Shown: positions 1 to 8,998 of the stretch, piece after piece
How positions within the stretch are numbered: the stretch's first letter is position 1
Layout: the number at the start of each line of letters is the position of its first letter
Program-made: the position numbers and the translations under genes
The notes under the pieces: generated by a model
Databases searched by the model: none
Seen by the model: only the letters and a program-made list of their open reading frames with translations
Told to the model about the DNA's origin: nothing
DNA from: a virus
DNA length: 35,427 nt
Virus record (IMG/VR): IMGVR_UViG_3300018424_000083
Location: 1 to 35,427 of that record
Strand: one strand, 5' to 3'

Positions 1-2
1 AT

Positions 3-533
3 ACTTATAAGTTTACGTCCCTTGAAAATATTGATGTCCTAAAGGAAGATTGCAAAGTCTGGCTCACAACCATCCTAGGGAAGTTTGACCCATCACAAGG
101 TACCAAAGCTTTCTCATATTTCTCAGTGGTAACCAAAAACTGGTTCACCCACAAAGCAAAGCAACAGGCAAAGAAGAACCGCCGAGAGATCGAATACGAC
201 TCAATGATCCGTGAGATCGAGGCAGTATCTACAGATGACAACGAAGACCTTTTCGACGAACAAGAAGAGCGTGAGTTCTGGACGTTTTTGCTGGTAGAAA
301 TAAAAAGCTGGGAAAACCCAAACCTCAAGCCAAATGAGCAAAAAGTTCTAGACGCTATTCTGACTCTTATGAACAATGTAGATCAGATTGAGATCTTCAA
401 CAAGAAAGCCATCTACTTGTATATGAGAGAGATCACAGGGCTGAACACCAAGCAGATCGTTAGCTGTCTCAACAAAATGAGAGAAAAATACAGAACCTTC
501 AAGAGTAAATGGAATGAGGGAGAAATAAAGTAA
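3..533 (+). CDS. 55: Late-transcription RNA polymerase sigma factor, T4 gp55-like (5' truncated)
   Basis: The reading frame is open from the left edge, so the gene starts outside the window. A GTG at 126 lies inside the conserved part and is not the likely start. The visible protein reads FDPSQGTKAFSYFSVVTKNW followed by a basic stretch (HKAKQQAKKNRRE). This matches sigma region 2 of T4 gp55-type factors, where an FDP...PFAYF segment contacts core RNA polymerase and the late promoter. A strongly acidic stretch follows (STDDNEDLFDEQEE). The C-terminal third, around LYMREITGLNTKQIVSCLNK, looks like a region-4 helix-turn-helix. In T4 the equivalent protein redirects host polymerase to late promoters, aided by gp33 and the gp45 clamp. 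This protein ends NEGEIK and lacks the hydrophobic-acidic clamp-binding tail of T4 gp55. Its position ahead of a long virion gene block fits a late-gene regulator. Assignment as a phage late sigma factor is firm; region 4 is an inference from pattern. Confidence 0.85.
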   Translation, partial: TYKFTSLENIDVLKEDCKVWLTTILGKFDPSQGTKAFSYFSVVTKNWFTHKAKQQAKKNRREIEYDSMIREIEAVSTDDNEDLFDEQEEREFWTFLLVEIKSWENPNLKPNEQKVLDAILTLMNNVDQIEIFNKKAIYLYMREITGLNTKQIVSCLNKMREKYRTFKSKWNEGEIK

Positions 534-537
534 CCTC

Positions 538-551
538 CTACTTACTGTATG
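538..551 (+). promoter_or_regulatory. Start-abutting motif TAYTTANNNTATG, copy 1
   Basis: The sequence CTACTTACTGTATG runs directly into the ATG at 549, in the 15-base gap after the sigma gene. No Shine-Dalgarno sequence is present; the upstream CCTCC is its complement instead. The same pattern occurs before the starts at 21846 and 33280. It may be a late promoter element or an unusual translation start signal. Confidence 0.4.
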
Positions 552-839
552 AAAAAGAATCTAGAATCTCTCATCGAGCAAGCACTTGATAACATAAACA
601 AAGATAGACAAGTCACAGAAGACTTGCTAGCCAACTTACAAGAACATATGTCAGTATCCCAGGATCGCTACTCTGATAGTGGCCCTGTTGCTGCTAAATT
701 CGTCGAGACATTACAGAGAAGTAATGAGCAGTTAGTTAAGCTAGCTACTCTGGTCTATAAAAAGGAAACAGTATCTAAGCAAGAAGGTTTGAGCGAAGAA
801 GACAAGAACCAGTTGTTTGATCTCCTAAACAAGGAGTAG
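549..839 (+). CDS. Small helical protein, possible gp33-like late coactivator
   Basis: This is a 96-residue, charged, probably all-helical protein. A central segment (KFVETLQRSNEQLVKLATLV) looks amphipathic and suited to a coiled contact. The C-terminus ends in an acidic-hydrophobic tail, EEDKNQLFDLLNKE. T4 gp33 and gp55 both end in hydrophobic-acidic tails that bind the gp45 sliding clamp, and QLFDLL resembles such a tail. The gene follows the late sigma gene by 15 bases, and that sigma factor lacks a clamp tail of its own. Together these suggest a gp33-like co-activator linking polymerase to the clamp. This is inference; no diagnostic gp33 core sequence is recognised, and it could be an unrelated small phage protein. 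The ATG at 549 has no Shine-Dalgarno sequence and is preceded by the TAYTTANNNT motif. Confidence 0.6.
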   Translation: MKKNLESLIEQALDNINKDRQVTEDLLANLQEHMSVSQDRYSDSGPVAAKFVETLQRSNEQLVKLATLVYKKETVSKQEGLSEEDKNQLFDLLNKE

Positions 840-842
840 AAT

Positions 843-2030
843 ATGTCAATAATAAGAGACAAGACATCAGAAAGTTCTGCCCCTATATCACTAAGTGACA
901 AACATTATGTCCTGGGAAGAGATGACGGCGAGTCGCTATTAAATCGAATAGCAACAGATTACATAAGAAAGAACGGTAAATATGAAAAAAACACTGGACC
1001 AACTGCTAGGGTAATAAAAACACTAACATCTGAAGCTGCTTGGTGGCAAAAGTTAGGCACAAGTATTGGCATAACAGATAGGCAAGATAAAGTATATCTT
1101 TGTGAAATAATCAGTGATCACACAACATCTGTTTCACCAGAGGTAGAGTCTGCTGATGATAATGTGACTAACTTACAATTCCTCAAATTTATACTACCTG
1201 GGGATCACACAGAAGCTAGTACCGAGCTTGGACCTGGAGATATTGTAAGGGTCCGAATAGATGATCGCAGCACAATGTTTGCCGCTTCTGTTGCTGGAAC
1301 TATAGATCAAATTATTGACACGAACGCAACTTTAGAGCAAACATCGGGAAACTGTGGAACTGTACTCCCTGGACCAGGCGGAACCCCCCGAACAAATGTG
1401 GCACAATGTACTGCAAATACTCCAAGATCAGGAAGAAGAAGTATAAAAACAGCTAAAAATAAACCACCAAGACCAACATCAGGAGAGTTCCCTAAGAGTC
1501 CAATAACAGGATTGAGAGCTAATACGTCCACTCCTCCTCCTAGAAATACAAAACCATATGAGATACCTAGAATAGGAAGAGTCAACTCTGGTTTTCCAAC
1601 AAGGTTTGATGGCGTGTCAGCGCACAAAGGAGTAGATTTTAGGACCACAGTTAACGGTCAAATATCAACAGGGGCACCGATTAAGGCTGCTTTAGATGGT
1701 ACAGCCTATACAGGTGTTATAGACGGGTACGGTTATGTGGTGGCTATAAAGCATACAGCGTATAAGGCCGACACAAAAGACAGTACGTTCTGGACCTTTT
1801 ATGCTCACCTGCTTCCAGCAGGAAGAGTTAGTGGTGCTGTCAAAGCAGGACAAGAAATAGGAAAATCAGGAAACTCATCAGGCGTTAACAGATTTGAATC
1901 CACTCCTCACCTTCACTTTGAGGTGATATATGACAATGATCCGAGTTGGACAACGGCTGCTGCTGTTATCGCTGGTGGCGCTGTTGATCCAATAAATGAT
2001 TTCTTCTTCAATAGATTTGAGAAAAAATAA
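843..2030 (+). CDS. Baseplate spike-like protein with C-terminal M23 (LytM) endopeptidase
   Basis: The protein has 395 residues in three parts. Residues 1-165 are a beta-rich domain with a typical OB or SH3-like turn (ELGPGDIVRVRIDD, about 128-141), as expected in phage hub or spike proteins. Residues 165-245 are a Pro/Thr/Ser/Arg-rich linker. Residues 245-375 are an M23 metallopeptidase: HKGVD (H261, D265), YAHL (H322) and HLHFE (H356, H358) supply the zinc ligands and catalytic histidines. M23 enzymes cut peptide cross-links in peptidoglycan. In T4 the gp5 spike carries a glycosidase for local wall digestion; here a peptidase seems to take that role. All catalytic positions are intact. The start has a good Shine-Dalgarno sequence (AAGGAG), and the stop overlaps the next start as TAATG. 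The peptidase assignment is firm; the spike role is inferred from the architecture and the nearby gp25 and gp6 genes. Confidence 0.85.
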   Translation: MSIIRDKTSESSAPISLSDKHYVLGRDDGESLLNRIATDYIRKNGKYEKNTGPTARVIKTLTSEAAWWQKLGTSIGITDRQDKVYLCEIISDHTTSVSPEVESADDNVTNLQFLKFILPGDHTEASTELGPGDIVRVRIDDRSTMFAASVAGTIDQIIDTNATLEQTSGNCGTVLPGPGGTPRTNVAQCTANTPRSGRRSIKTAKNKPPRPTSGEFPKSPITGLRANTSTPPPRNTKPYEIPRIGRVNSGFPTRFDGVSAHKGVDFRTTVNGQISTGAPIKAALDGTAYTGVIDGYGYVVAIKHTAYKADTKDSTFWTFYAHLLPAGRVSGAVKAGQEIGKSGNSSGVNRFESTPHLHFEVIYDNDPSWTTAAAVIAGGAVDPINDFFFNRFEKK

Positions 2031-2983
2031 TGCCTAGAAGACCAACGAACATACAAACATACTTGCTTAAGGAAAAAGAGAGGCAACTCAAATTCAATCC
2101 TGGGACTGTTGAAAAATATCAGTCTGGGTTTGGCAATACACCAATGTTGGAGGCTAAACCAAAATATAACGCAGCCAAGAATGAAAAAATCATATCAGGT
2201 GAAGTAAATGCATATATTACTTTCGGAAAAGACAGGCCAGGCGGTTTAGATACAGGTTGGGGAGCAGAAGGAAGAAAAACAGGAGCTTCTAGAATTGATT
2301 TAGTAGCTGGTCTAAGTGGTATAACTGCTAAAGAAGCCAATGAACTTGGCGAACCCATAGCAACAAGTCCGAATCCGTCACTTGATTCTGCCAGGATTTA
2401 TATCACTCAACAAGCAAAAGATATTGATTCAGAAGAGTATTTCCATCTTGCTGATGGCAAGGTCGGCAAAGTAAAAAACGAATCAGCCATTGCAATCAAA
2501 GCAGATTCAGTTCGAGTCATTGGGAGAAGGGGTATAAAAATAGTAACAGGGTCAGATAAATATTCAGGAGGATCAGGCTTTTATGTAGGAGATGATATGC
2601 CTGGTATTGACTTGATAGCTGGAAACAATGATAAAGACCTTCAGCCTATGGTAAAAGGAAATGATCTTCAGAAAGCTATATTAGAACTACATAGAATGAA
2701 TCAAGAAACATTTGAGTTCATAATCTTTATTTTGAAGCTCCAACTAAAACACTTATCAATAACCCTACCCAATCCATATATGGCAGCAGCGCTCCCAGAG
2801 ATAATAAGAACATTGGGGAAAGATGGGATATCCTTAGTCCGCAGGGTGGCTGCCCACTCTCTTTCATCCGCTCTATTTAAGTACAATATAGGAGCCCCGA
2901 CAGATGAACCAGCAATAAAAGTTGCAAGAGCCTTTCTAGCTCCTGCTTATGATTTTAGAAGCAAGTATAATAACGTGAATTAA
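2030..2983 (+). CDS. Conserved virion protein, baseplate region, function unknown
   Basis: This 317-residue protein starts at the A shared in TAATG with the preceding M23 gene, so the two are probably translationally coupled. The N-terminal 65 residues are basic and polar. Residues 65-200 are beta-rich with glycine turns, for example ITFGKDRPGGLDTGWG, SARIYITQQAKDID and SAIAIKADSVRVIGRRGIKI. That repeating pattern of short strands and turns is seen in beta-helical or spike-like phage proteins. Residues 210-260 are helical and hydrophobic (FEFIIFILKLQLKHL) without being a convincing membrane segment. I recall similar ITFG-D-RPGG and ADSIRIIGR-GIK phrases in T4-like phage structural proteins, but I cannot name a family. 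Location between a spike-like peptidase and gp25 suggests a baseplate hub or spike component. Confidence 0.7.
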   Translation: MPRRPTNIQTYLLKEKERQLKFNPGTVEKYQSGFGNTPMLEAKPKYNAAKNEKIISGEVNAYITFGKDRPGGLDTGWGAEGRKTGASRIDLVAGLSGITAKEANELGEPIATSPNPSLDSARIYITQQAKDIDSEEYFHLADGKVGKVKNESAIAIKADSVRVIGRRGIKIVTGSDKYSGGSGFYVGDDMPGIDLIAGNNDKDLQPMVKGNDLQKAILELHRMNQETFEFIIFILKLQLKHLSITLPNPYMAAALPEIIRTLGKDGISLVRRVAAHSLSSALFKYNIGAPTDEPAIKVARAFLAPAYDFRSKYNNVN

Positions 2984-2988
2984 AAGAT

Positions 2989-5900
2989 ATGACTATTACC
3001 AGACAACAAAAAAATATTATCAATCCATATGTTCTAGAGGACATAGAATACAACTTCACAACAGATAAGAGAAATCTTTTTGTTATTAGTGCTATTCACG
3101 AGCATTATCTAATATCTCACAACTTCCTTCCCGAAGGAAAGGTCCTAAAGTTATCTGTCCAAGAGTTATCAGCACTTGGTATTGATAAGGACACTCCAAA
3201 TATTAAGATAACAGGCAATGACCTGAGGGCATATTCGTTCCTATATTCTCAGAACTGTAACGCCAGGGAGAATGACACAAAAATATCCCTAGAGAGAATA
3301 AATGATGATACTGCAAAAGAAAAGCTAAATCTATTGGTAGCCAAGTTGAAAGAAAAGGGTCACTTAGAACTTTATAGTACAAACTCCTCACCAACAGCAA
3401 TACTTCCAGAGAACATAAATAGTACATCTTTAGAGACTGCTTATGCAAAATTAATAGCAATCCTTCCTTTCCATTCATCAGAATATAAGAAGATGATCTA
3501 CAAATCAATTGGAACAGATCAAGATCCTACTTTGGATTTATATCAGAGTATAGAACAGTTGTCCTTGTCTATGGTTGCATCAGCATATGTTAATAATGAT
3601 GAGAATGTAGACATATATGACTGGAGGACAAACTGCGAACCAGGAACAGAAACAAATAAAATATATTACAACAGTGTTGATGATAAGTTTTATTATACTG
3701 AGAGAACCCAAACAGCAGAAAGTCAGCTATTTGATCAGGGGTATTGGACTCGACTGGGTCGTGATAATGCATCCAGGGAGATGATCAAAGCTCTTAGGAA
3801 AGGTGTTAGTGAAATACTCAAGTATACCGGGCGCTTTTCTAATAGTAATGTGGATAGTATTCTATCGCTAGGCGTGGGAGACTCAACGGATGATACAAAG
3901 ATAAACTTCCTGTCTCATCTGGATGTAAGACCAGGATCTAGGTGGATATACGCTGTTCGTATACCAAGGGAACTAGTAGAATCACTTTCTGAAAATGATG
4001 ATATTTTTATATCTTATGATGAATTTGAGATGACTCCGCTAGAAAGAGCGGGCGTTTTGTTGGATCAAAATAAAAATAAAACCTCAAATAAGCGAGCGAT
4101 CGAGGCAGGCAACTTAGTAGTACATTTGCCTAGAGTAACTAAAACTTTATCTACTTATGCAGAACAGTTGCAAGAAGAGGACATTACTCCAGAAGATTTA
4201 TTAGGTATTGACTTATCAAGAGAGATTAGAACATTGGATGGTTTTATGGATGATCTCTCTCTAGCTTGTCTTTATAATAAAGTTCGATTGAGTGATGATG
4301 ATATTATAGAGTTCGCATTTACTGATGAGTACAAGTTAGAGTACTTCACATATAATGGTTATTTGATGACCAGGGGTACTGGAAATAAGGATTTCCACCC
4401 AAGAGACGAAGAGGATGAAGTACCAAACAAGGCTCAAAAGGTACTTAATACATTTTCTGATTCTACTCCAACAACATTTAGTGCTGTATATAATAGCGAG
4501 AGAATATATAATGATTACAGTATTGTAGACGAGGATAATCTCAAACCCTGGCCAGAGTTCTTCAGAGATTATTTACAACCCTCCGTAGAAATATCAGCAG
4601 AAAAGATCAGGAGAAAGTCGGCTAACTCTAAAGCCAATGCTCGCCGAAGGAGAAGAAAAAATATATTTACAAAAGTATCCGAACTTGCCAGAGAAGGAAA
4701 AGATATAGAGGACTTCTATCGGAGAATAAACACCAGTAGGAATCCATATTATCAAATCGGACGAGCAGTAACAAGCATTGATTGTGATACAGGTCAGGCT
4801 GCCCTACTAAAAGATGTCATGAAAATTTGGTCATTGTTTGATTCAAGAATTTCTATGAGGGGTAAAATTCGACAAGCCATTCTTCTCCTTCGAGATGAAG
4901 TGATAAAAGACTCTACAACCAGAGCTTACCTAACCCAAGCACTACAGGCAGAAGAAAATCCACAGCTTTTTATACGGGATATAGAAAAACAAGTTAATGA
5001 ACAAATATTTTGCAGCTTAGATGTTCTTGGCAATGTCATAGAGACATCTTTTCTAGATCCCAAAGATATGAACCCAACAGTAAAAGCCGAAGGCGCAACT
5101 GATGCGGCAAAAGCCCCTTCTCCATTAAAAGTAGAGTTGAAGGTTCCAAAAGGATGGAAAGGTGTTCAGGAATCTCTATTCTCAAAAGATTCAGATTTCT
5201 ATGAAAAGTTAGTAATCAAAATAGTTGTTGCTTATCTTAAATCTGTTGCTGTAGGTATTGGCAAGGATGTCATCAAGGCAGCACTGGGTTGTGGACCAGA
5301 TGACAATAGGTCTGATGTTTTGGATGATGCTCTAAGAGACTTGAAATATGGATTGCTAGATCTTAACCAATATGTTGATGATCTTAATTTGATTGAGATA
5401 GCAAAAAGTGTAGACCTTGTCAATGTTTCTAGAGAAAATGTTGACGGAACTGAACAAGTTACAAAAACCGATCCAACAGATAGACAGTTGACAACACTGA
5501 TAACAGATGTATCCTATATGTGTACACCGAGAGAACTAGATCAGCTTCTATTTGGCTCCGCTCAGAATGTTCTATACGAACTTATCCTAGAGACAGTCAA
5601 TGATGGTATTATAACTTTCCCAATCGATAGCGATATTGATGCCAATGGCGATGATGATGTTGTAACAAGGACAATTGATCCAACCGTGTACGGATCTTTT
5701 GAGTTTACAAAGGATAAAATAAAGAGCTTTTTTATAGCACTTGGCGACGCTATGAGGGATGAAAATATTGAGGATATAGTTCAACTTAATGTTTCCCCAT
5801 TGGATGCTTATTGTTCAAATCTTGATCCTAATTTAGGATTAGAGAAGTTAGGTTTCAAAATCAGCCCAGAACAACTTGAAGCACAATATATTAGCATAGC

Positions 5901-8580
5901 AGAGGATAAAATAAATAAAATCAATGCTTTGTGTGACTGGTTGAAAGATTTAGACAATATTCTTAGAGGACTAGAGGATCTTCTAAATGACTTGCCTATA
6001 ATGAAACAATACGAACAGATGCTAGAATATATTGCAGCTGTTTCTGATATGTTATGGAATTGTTTGACTGAATGGTGGGCTAAGCTCTGGGATGAGGAAG
6101 TAGAAAAAGATCAATCAGATATCATTAATCTGTACTCCTCCCGCTTTGGCAAAGATCTTTTCTATGCAATACGAGGTCTAATATCAAAAAGAATAATGAT
6201 GGCACGAGTTTACTCTGCCGGTCAGCTAGGCGCTCCGATATTCACATATGTGGCTCCATCTCCTAAAGAATATTTAGAAGGCAGCAAAGTGTCGTCAATT
6301 CCTTTGCCCTATCCACCGCCGGAAGTTATTGATGATGATACAAGCTGGTTTTGGGCGGGGTCTTGGGATGATCTAGAGGCAAGAGAAAAGGATTCCGAAT
6401 CTTCATATGCTCTAAGAACAGCACCGAAAATACTCAGGGATAAGCTTGCGACGACTCTTCGCAGCGACCTGCCTGCTGAAGGCGGCGAGTTTGCATGGGA
6501 TAATGTATATGATCAACTATATTCTTATATAGATGCGTCCCTTTTGGATACTGAACCTGATCAATGGATTAGTTTTGGTCCAACAGAAGATGCATTTACC
6601 ATTATGACCATAGAAAACATCGATGCTGAGCGACCCGGTGTTCAGATCGCCCGAAGAGTAAAAACTGGTCTAAGAGGAAGTCAATTTGAGGTCATAGCTA
6701 GTTATCTGCCAGAGCCTAATGATTTTGAGCCTGATTCAGAGGGTGTTAATTATTATAGGCTTTTGTCTAATATCGGATCATCGAATCTCGGTGGACCAAT
6801 AGTGCAAGGTCCAAGGCGACAGATAATAATGCCTTCGAGGAATAATGAAGATATCCGTAATATTATTGACCAGTCTATGTTTGGCGTAAACCCCAACCTA
6901 GGAGTCGGCGGAGTAGATATAAAAATTCCTGCTATTTCAGTTTCTAACTATACAAAATTTATTGACCAGACAATCAACTTCTCGTTTTATAATGATGAAG
7001 GTAAGGCGAGAATGAAGACTTGGCTTAGGGGCACAAATAAACCTCTTTATGTGCCGAACGATGAAAACTGTGTTACCAACAAAGAAGTATCCATCGCTAG
7101 TTCAATGATATTATCAGTTCAAGCAAGACTGCAAAGATTCTTTATGAACACTGTTTCTTTAGCAGCTTCTTATCCACACTGGAATAGTTTTGGTACCAAG
7201 AAATTAGTTACTGATTATTTAGCTAGAAAAGTATATGATGACCTGGAATCAAAGGGTTTATCTAATGTATTTTTTGAATATGCAGATGTTATCAATAGAG
7301 TATATGTAGATTACCCTGATAATAATATTTCTCCACTTAATGAAAATAGTCCTAGAGATTTTATACAAAGCTTAGTAGAGCAAGTTTACTCTTCGATGCT
7401 AATAAATGTATCAGAAAATGTATATATAGCCACAAAAACTTCACCGTATTCTAACAGTACGACCCACGATCGTTACAAGGAATTGGTAAAGGCTTTTTAT
7501 GTTCAGTTATTATTGTATCTAAACGGAGCGATTGAAGCACAGAATTATGAAGTTTTTGGAATTACGGGAGAAGTGGCTGTAACAAGTGCAAGGGATTTCA
7601 TAAGGGATGAATTGTTCGATGATAATAGTGAACTAACACCCGAAGCCTATTATTATGGTGCTTATTATTACCCAATTGGTTTTTTGATAGCTCAATATCT
7701 AATAGCCACTGATAGTATAGTTAATATAACAAGGAACTTTAACGATGGGCATTACAGAAGCCTTGTAGAAATAGCCAATGCTGACGATGGAATATTATCA
7801 GCTATATCAGAAAATGAGACAAGTAAATTTTCTTCTGATTATGTTGGGTTTCCTTTTGGAGTAGTAACCGGCAACGGAGTATATAAAATATTGTTCTCAG
7901 TAAGTCAGTCAAAGAAACGACTGCAAGAACTCGGTGTGATTCTCGGAAGAGACGAAGATACATTTGATGATCATTTACAACTATATCTAGAAAATAGAGA
8001 GGCTGAGGATGCTAGATATAGAGCAGATATCTCAGGAATACTTGATAGATATAATACTGCGGATAGACAGCTTCTTGTTGCAATAAGAAATAATAATGCC
8101 GTTGGAGAAGCAGCGGCTCTTTCAGAACTTGACTTAATTAGAGCAGAGCTTCCGCCTATAACGACAAGTACATATTCAAATCAAATAATAATAGATTTTA
8201 TTTCAGGGGTATTGGATGGATCCTTGCCTTCAATTGAGCAATCTTTTCCTTCAATATTATCTTGGATATCATTGAATCTAGATTCTGTAGGTTTTTTACG
8301 AGACTCATATCAGCAGTTCTTTGAAAACTACATAGTCCCAGAAACAACTATCATACCTGAGATCGCAGCTACTGATAGTTATGAATCAATTGTCGCCCGT
8401 AGAACTCATAGTGCCGACAGTCTTCAGGAAATTTTTGGTATAACAGGCTTCAGCACTCTTGATGGTGTTATAATAGGATTTATAGAACAAGTAGAAAGAT
8501 CCCGCACAGGGGATAATTACGAAGAGTTTGAGAAAGAAGAAATGGAGATAAAAATGATGCTAGGAGAACGGCGACGATGA
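2989..8580 (+). CDS. Giant virion protein (1863 aa), baseplate region, unknown fold
   Basis: This is a very long single open frame with no recognisable enzyme motif. It lies five bases after the preceding gene, with only a weak Shine-Dalgarno sequence (AAAAGAT). The N-terminal 450 residues are mixed alpha/beta and polar. A basic stretch at 545-557 includes five arginines and a lysine (R552-K557). A helical region follows at roughly 570-680 (DVMKIWSLFDSRISMRGKIR). Later parts include helical segments around 950-1040 and many Tyr-rich strands near the C-terminus (PEAYYYGAYYYPIGF). There is no signal peptide, no clear membrane helix and no tape-measure-like repeat. Codons are A/T-ending (ATA, AGA, TAT, GAT), more so than in the genes from 9000 onward. 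The last bases overlap gp25 by ATGA. Position suggests a large baseplate or hub structural subunit; the function is unknown. Confidence 0.75.
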   Translation: MTITRQQKNIINPYVLEDIEYNFTTDKRNLFVISAIHEHYLISHNFLPEGKVLKLSVQELSALGIDKDTPNIKITGNDLRAYSFLYSQNCNARENDTKISLERINDDTAKEKLNLLVAKLKEKGHLELYSTNSSPTAILPENINSTSLETAYAKLIAILPFHSSEYKKMIYKSIGTDQDPTLDLYQSIEQLSLSMVASAYVNNDENVDIYDWRTNCEPGTETNKIYYNSVDDKFYYTERTQTAESQLFDQGYWTRLGRDNASREMIKALRKGVSEILKYTGRFSNSNVDSILSLGVGDSTDDTKINFLSHLDVRPGSRWIYAVRIPRELVESLSENDDIFISYDEFEMTPLERAGVLLDQNKNKTSNKRAIEAGNLVVHLPRVTKTLSTYAEQLQEEDITPEDLLGIDLSREIRTLDGFMDDLSLACLYNKVRLSDDDIIEFAFTDEYKLEYFTYNGYLMTRGTGNKDFHPRDEEDEVPNKAQKVLNTFSDSTPTTFSAVYNSERIYNDYSIVDEDNLKPWPEFFRDYLQPSVEISAEKIRRKSANSKANARRRRRKNIFTKVSELAREGKDIEDFYRRINTSRNPYYQIGRAVTSIDCDTGQAALLKDVMKIWSLFDSRISMRGKIRQAILLLRDEVIKDSTTRAYLTQALQAEENPQLFIRDIEKQVNEQIFCSLDVLGNVIETSFLDPKDMNPTVKAEGATDAAKAPSPLKVELKVPKGWKGVQESLFSKDSDFYEKLVIKIVVAYLKSVAVGIGKDVIKAALGCGPDDNRSDVLDDALRDLKYGLLDLNQYVDDLNLIEIAKSVDLVNVSRENVDGTEQVTKTDPTDRQLTTLITDVSYMCTPRELDQLLFGSAQNVLYELILETVNDGIITFPIDSDIDANGDDDVVTRTIDPTVYGSFEFTKDKIKSFFIALGDAMRDENIEDIVQLNVSPLDAYCSNLDPNLGLEKLGFKISPEQLEAQYISIAEDKINKINALCDWLKDLDNILRGLEDLLNDLPIMKQYEQMLEYIAAVSDMLWNCLTEWWAKLWDEEVEKDQSDIINLYSSRFGKDLFYAIRGLISKRIMMARVYSAGQLGAPIFTYVAPSPKEYLEGSKVSSIPLPYPPPEVIDDDTSWFWAGSWDDLEAREKDSESSYALRTAPKILRDKLATTLRSDLPAEGGEFAWDNVYDQLYSYIDASLLDTEPDQWISFGPTEDAFTIMTIENIDAERPGVQIARRVKTGLRGSQFEVIASYLPEPNDFEPDSEGVNYYRLLSNIGSSNLGGPIVQGPRRQIIMPSRNNEDIRNIIDQSMFGVNPNLGVGGVDIKIPAISVSNYTKFIDQTINFSFYNDEGKARMKTWLRGTNKPLYVPNDENCVTNKEVSIASSMILSVQARLQRFFMNTVSLAASYPHWNSFGTKKLVTDYLARKVYDDLESKGLSNVFFEYADVINRVYVDYPDNNISPLNENSPRDFIQSLVEQVYSSMLINVSENVYIATKTSPYSNSTTHDRYKELVKAFYVQLLLYLNGAIEAQNYEVFGITGEVAVTSARDFIRDELFDDNSELTPEAYYYGAYYYPIGFLIAQYLIATDSIVNITRNFNDGHYRSLVEIANADDGILSAISENETSKFSSDYVGFPFGVVTGNGVYKILFSVSQSKKRLQELGVILGRDEDTFDDHLQLYLENREAEDARYRADISGILDRYNTADRQLLVAIRNNNAVGEAAALSELDLIRAELPPITTSTYSNQIIIDFISGVLDGSLPSIEQSFPSILSWISLNLDSVGFLRDSYQQFFENYIVPETTIIPEIAATDSYESIVARRTHSADSLQEIFGITGFSTLDGVIIGFIEQVERSRTGDNYEEFEKEEMEIKMMLGERRR

Positions 8581-8981
8581 CAAAAAGGCAAGGCATATCC
8601 CCAAAGCTGCCACTCTCCTATGATCCTATAGATGGTCCATACCGTCTAAACAGGACTCTCGGGGAAACAATAAGGCAAAACTTCAAGAACATGGTTCTTA
8701 CAATGCCAGGCGAAAGAATAATGATACCAGAGTTTGGGGTCGGTCTGTACGGTTATCTATTTCAAAATGTTGATGAGGATATTTTAGATCAACTAGTGCA
8801 GAGGATAACCGAACAGACACAGGCATATATGCCTATGGTAAATCTTCAAACCATAAACTTTGAAACCTCAGATGAAGACCCAACTCTTTCTTATAATGAA
8901 ATAAGGGTAACAATAAAATATGATATCTTACCCTTAGATGAAGAAGATGAACTAGTAATAACATCAACTACGACTATTTAA
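8577..8981 (+). CDS. 25: Baseplate wedge subunit, gp25/GPW family
   Basis: This 134-residue protein shows the hallmarks of the gp25-like baseplate family. It has a DGPYRLNRTLGETIRQNFKN segment (19-38), then the signature GERIMIPEFGVGL at 45-57 and LFQNVDEDILDQL after it. In T4 and related contractile machines, gp25 joins sheath, wedge and hub at the inner baseplate. The length is normal for the family. The start ATG overlaps the stop of the 1863-residue gene in ATGA, with AGGAGA upstream as Shine-Dalgarno sequence, implying coupled translation. It is followed by a gp6-like gene, a common pairing in contractile phages. This is among the surest calls in the window and fixes the region as a baseplate cluster. 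Confidence 0.95.
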   Translation: MTKRQGISPKLPLSYDPIDGPYRLNRTLGETIRQNFKNMVLTMPGERIMIPEFGVGLYGYLFQNVDEDILDQLVQRITEQTQAYMPMVNLQTINFETSDEDPTLSYNEIRVTIKYDILPLDEEDELVITSTTTI

Positions 8982-8998
8982 TGGACGAGGATCTATAA

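Noticed and set aside
126-128. GTG as start of the late sigma factor
   Set aside because: The frame stays open to the window edge, and the upstream residues (FDPSQGTKAFSYFSV) belong to the conserved sigma core.
1307-1648. 113-codon open frame on the minus strand opposite the M23 gene linker
   Set aside because: The Pro/Thr-rich linker on the + strand produces a Gly/Leu/Val-rich shadow; no ribosome binding site or known motif.
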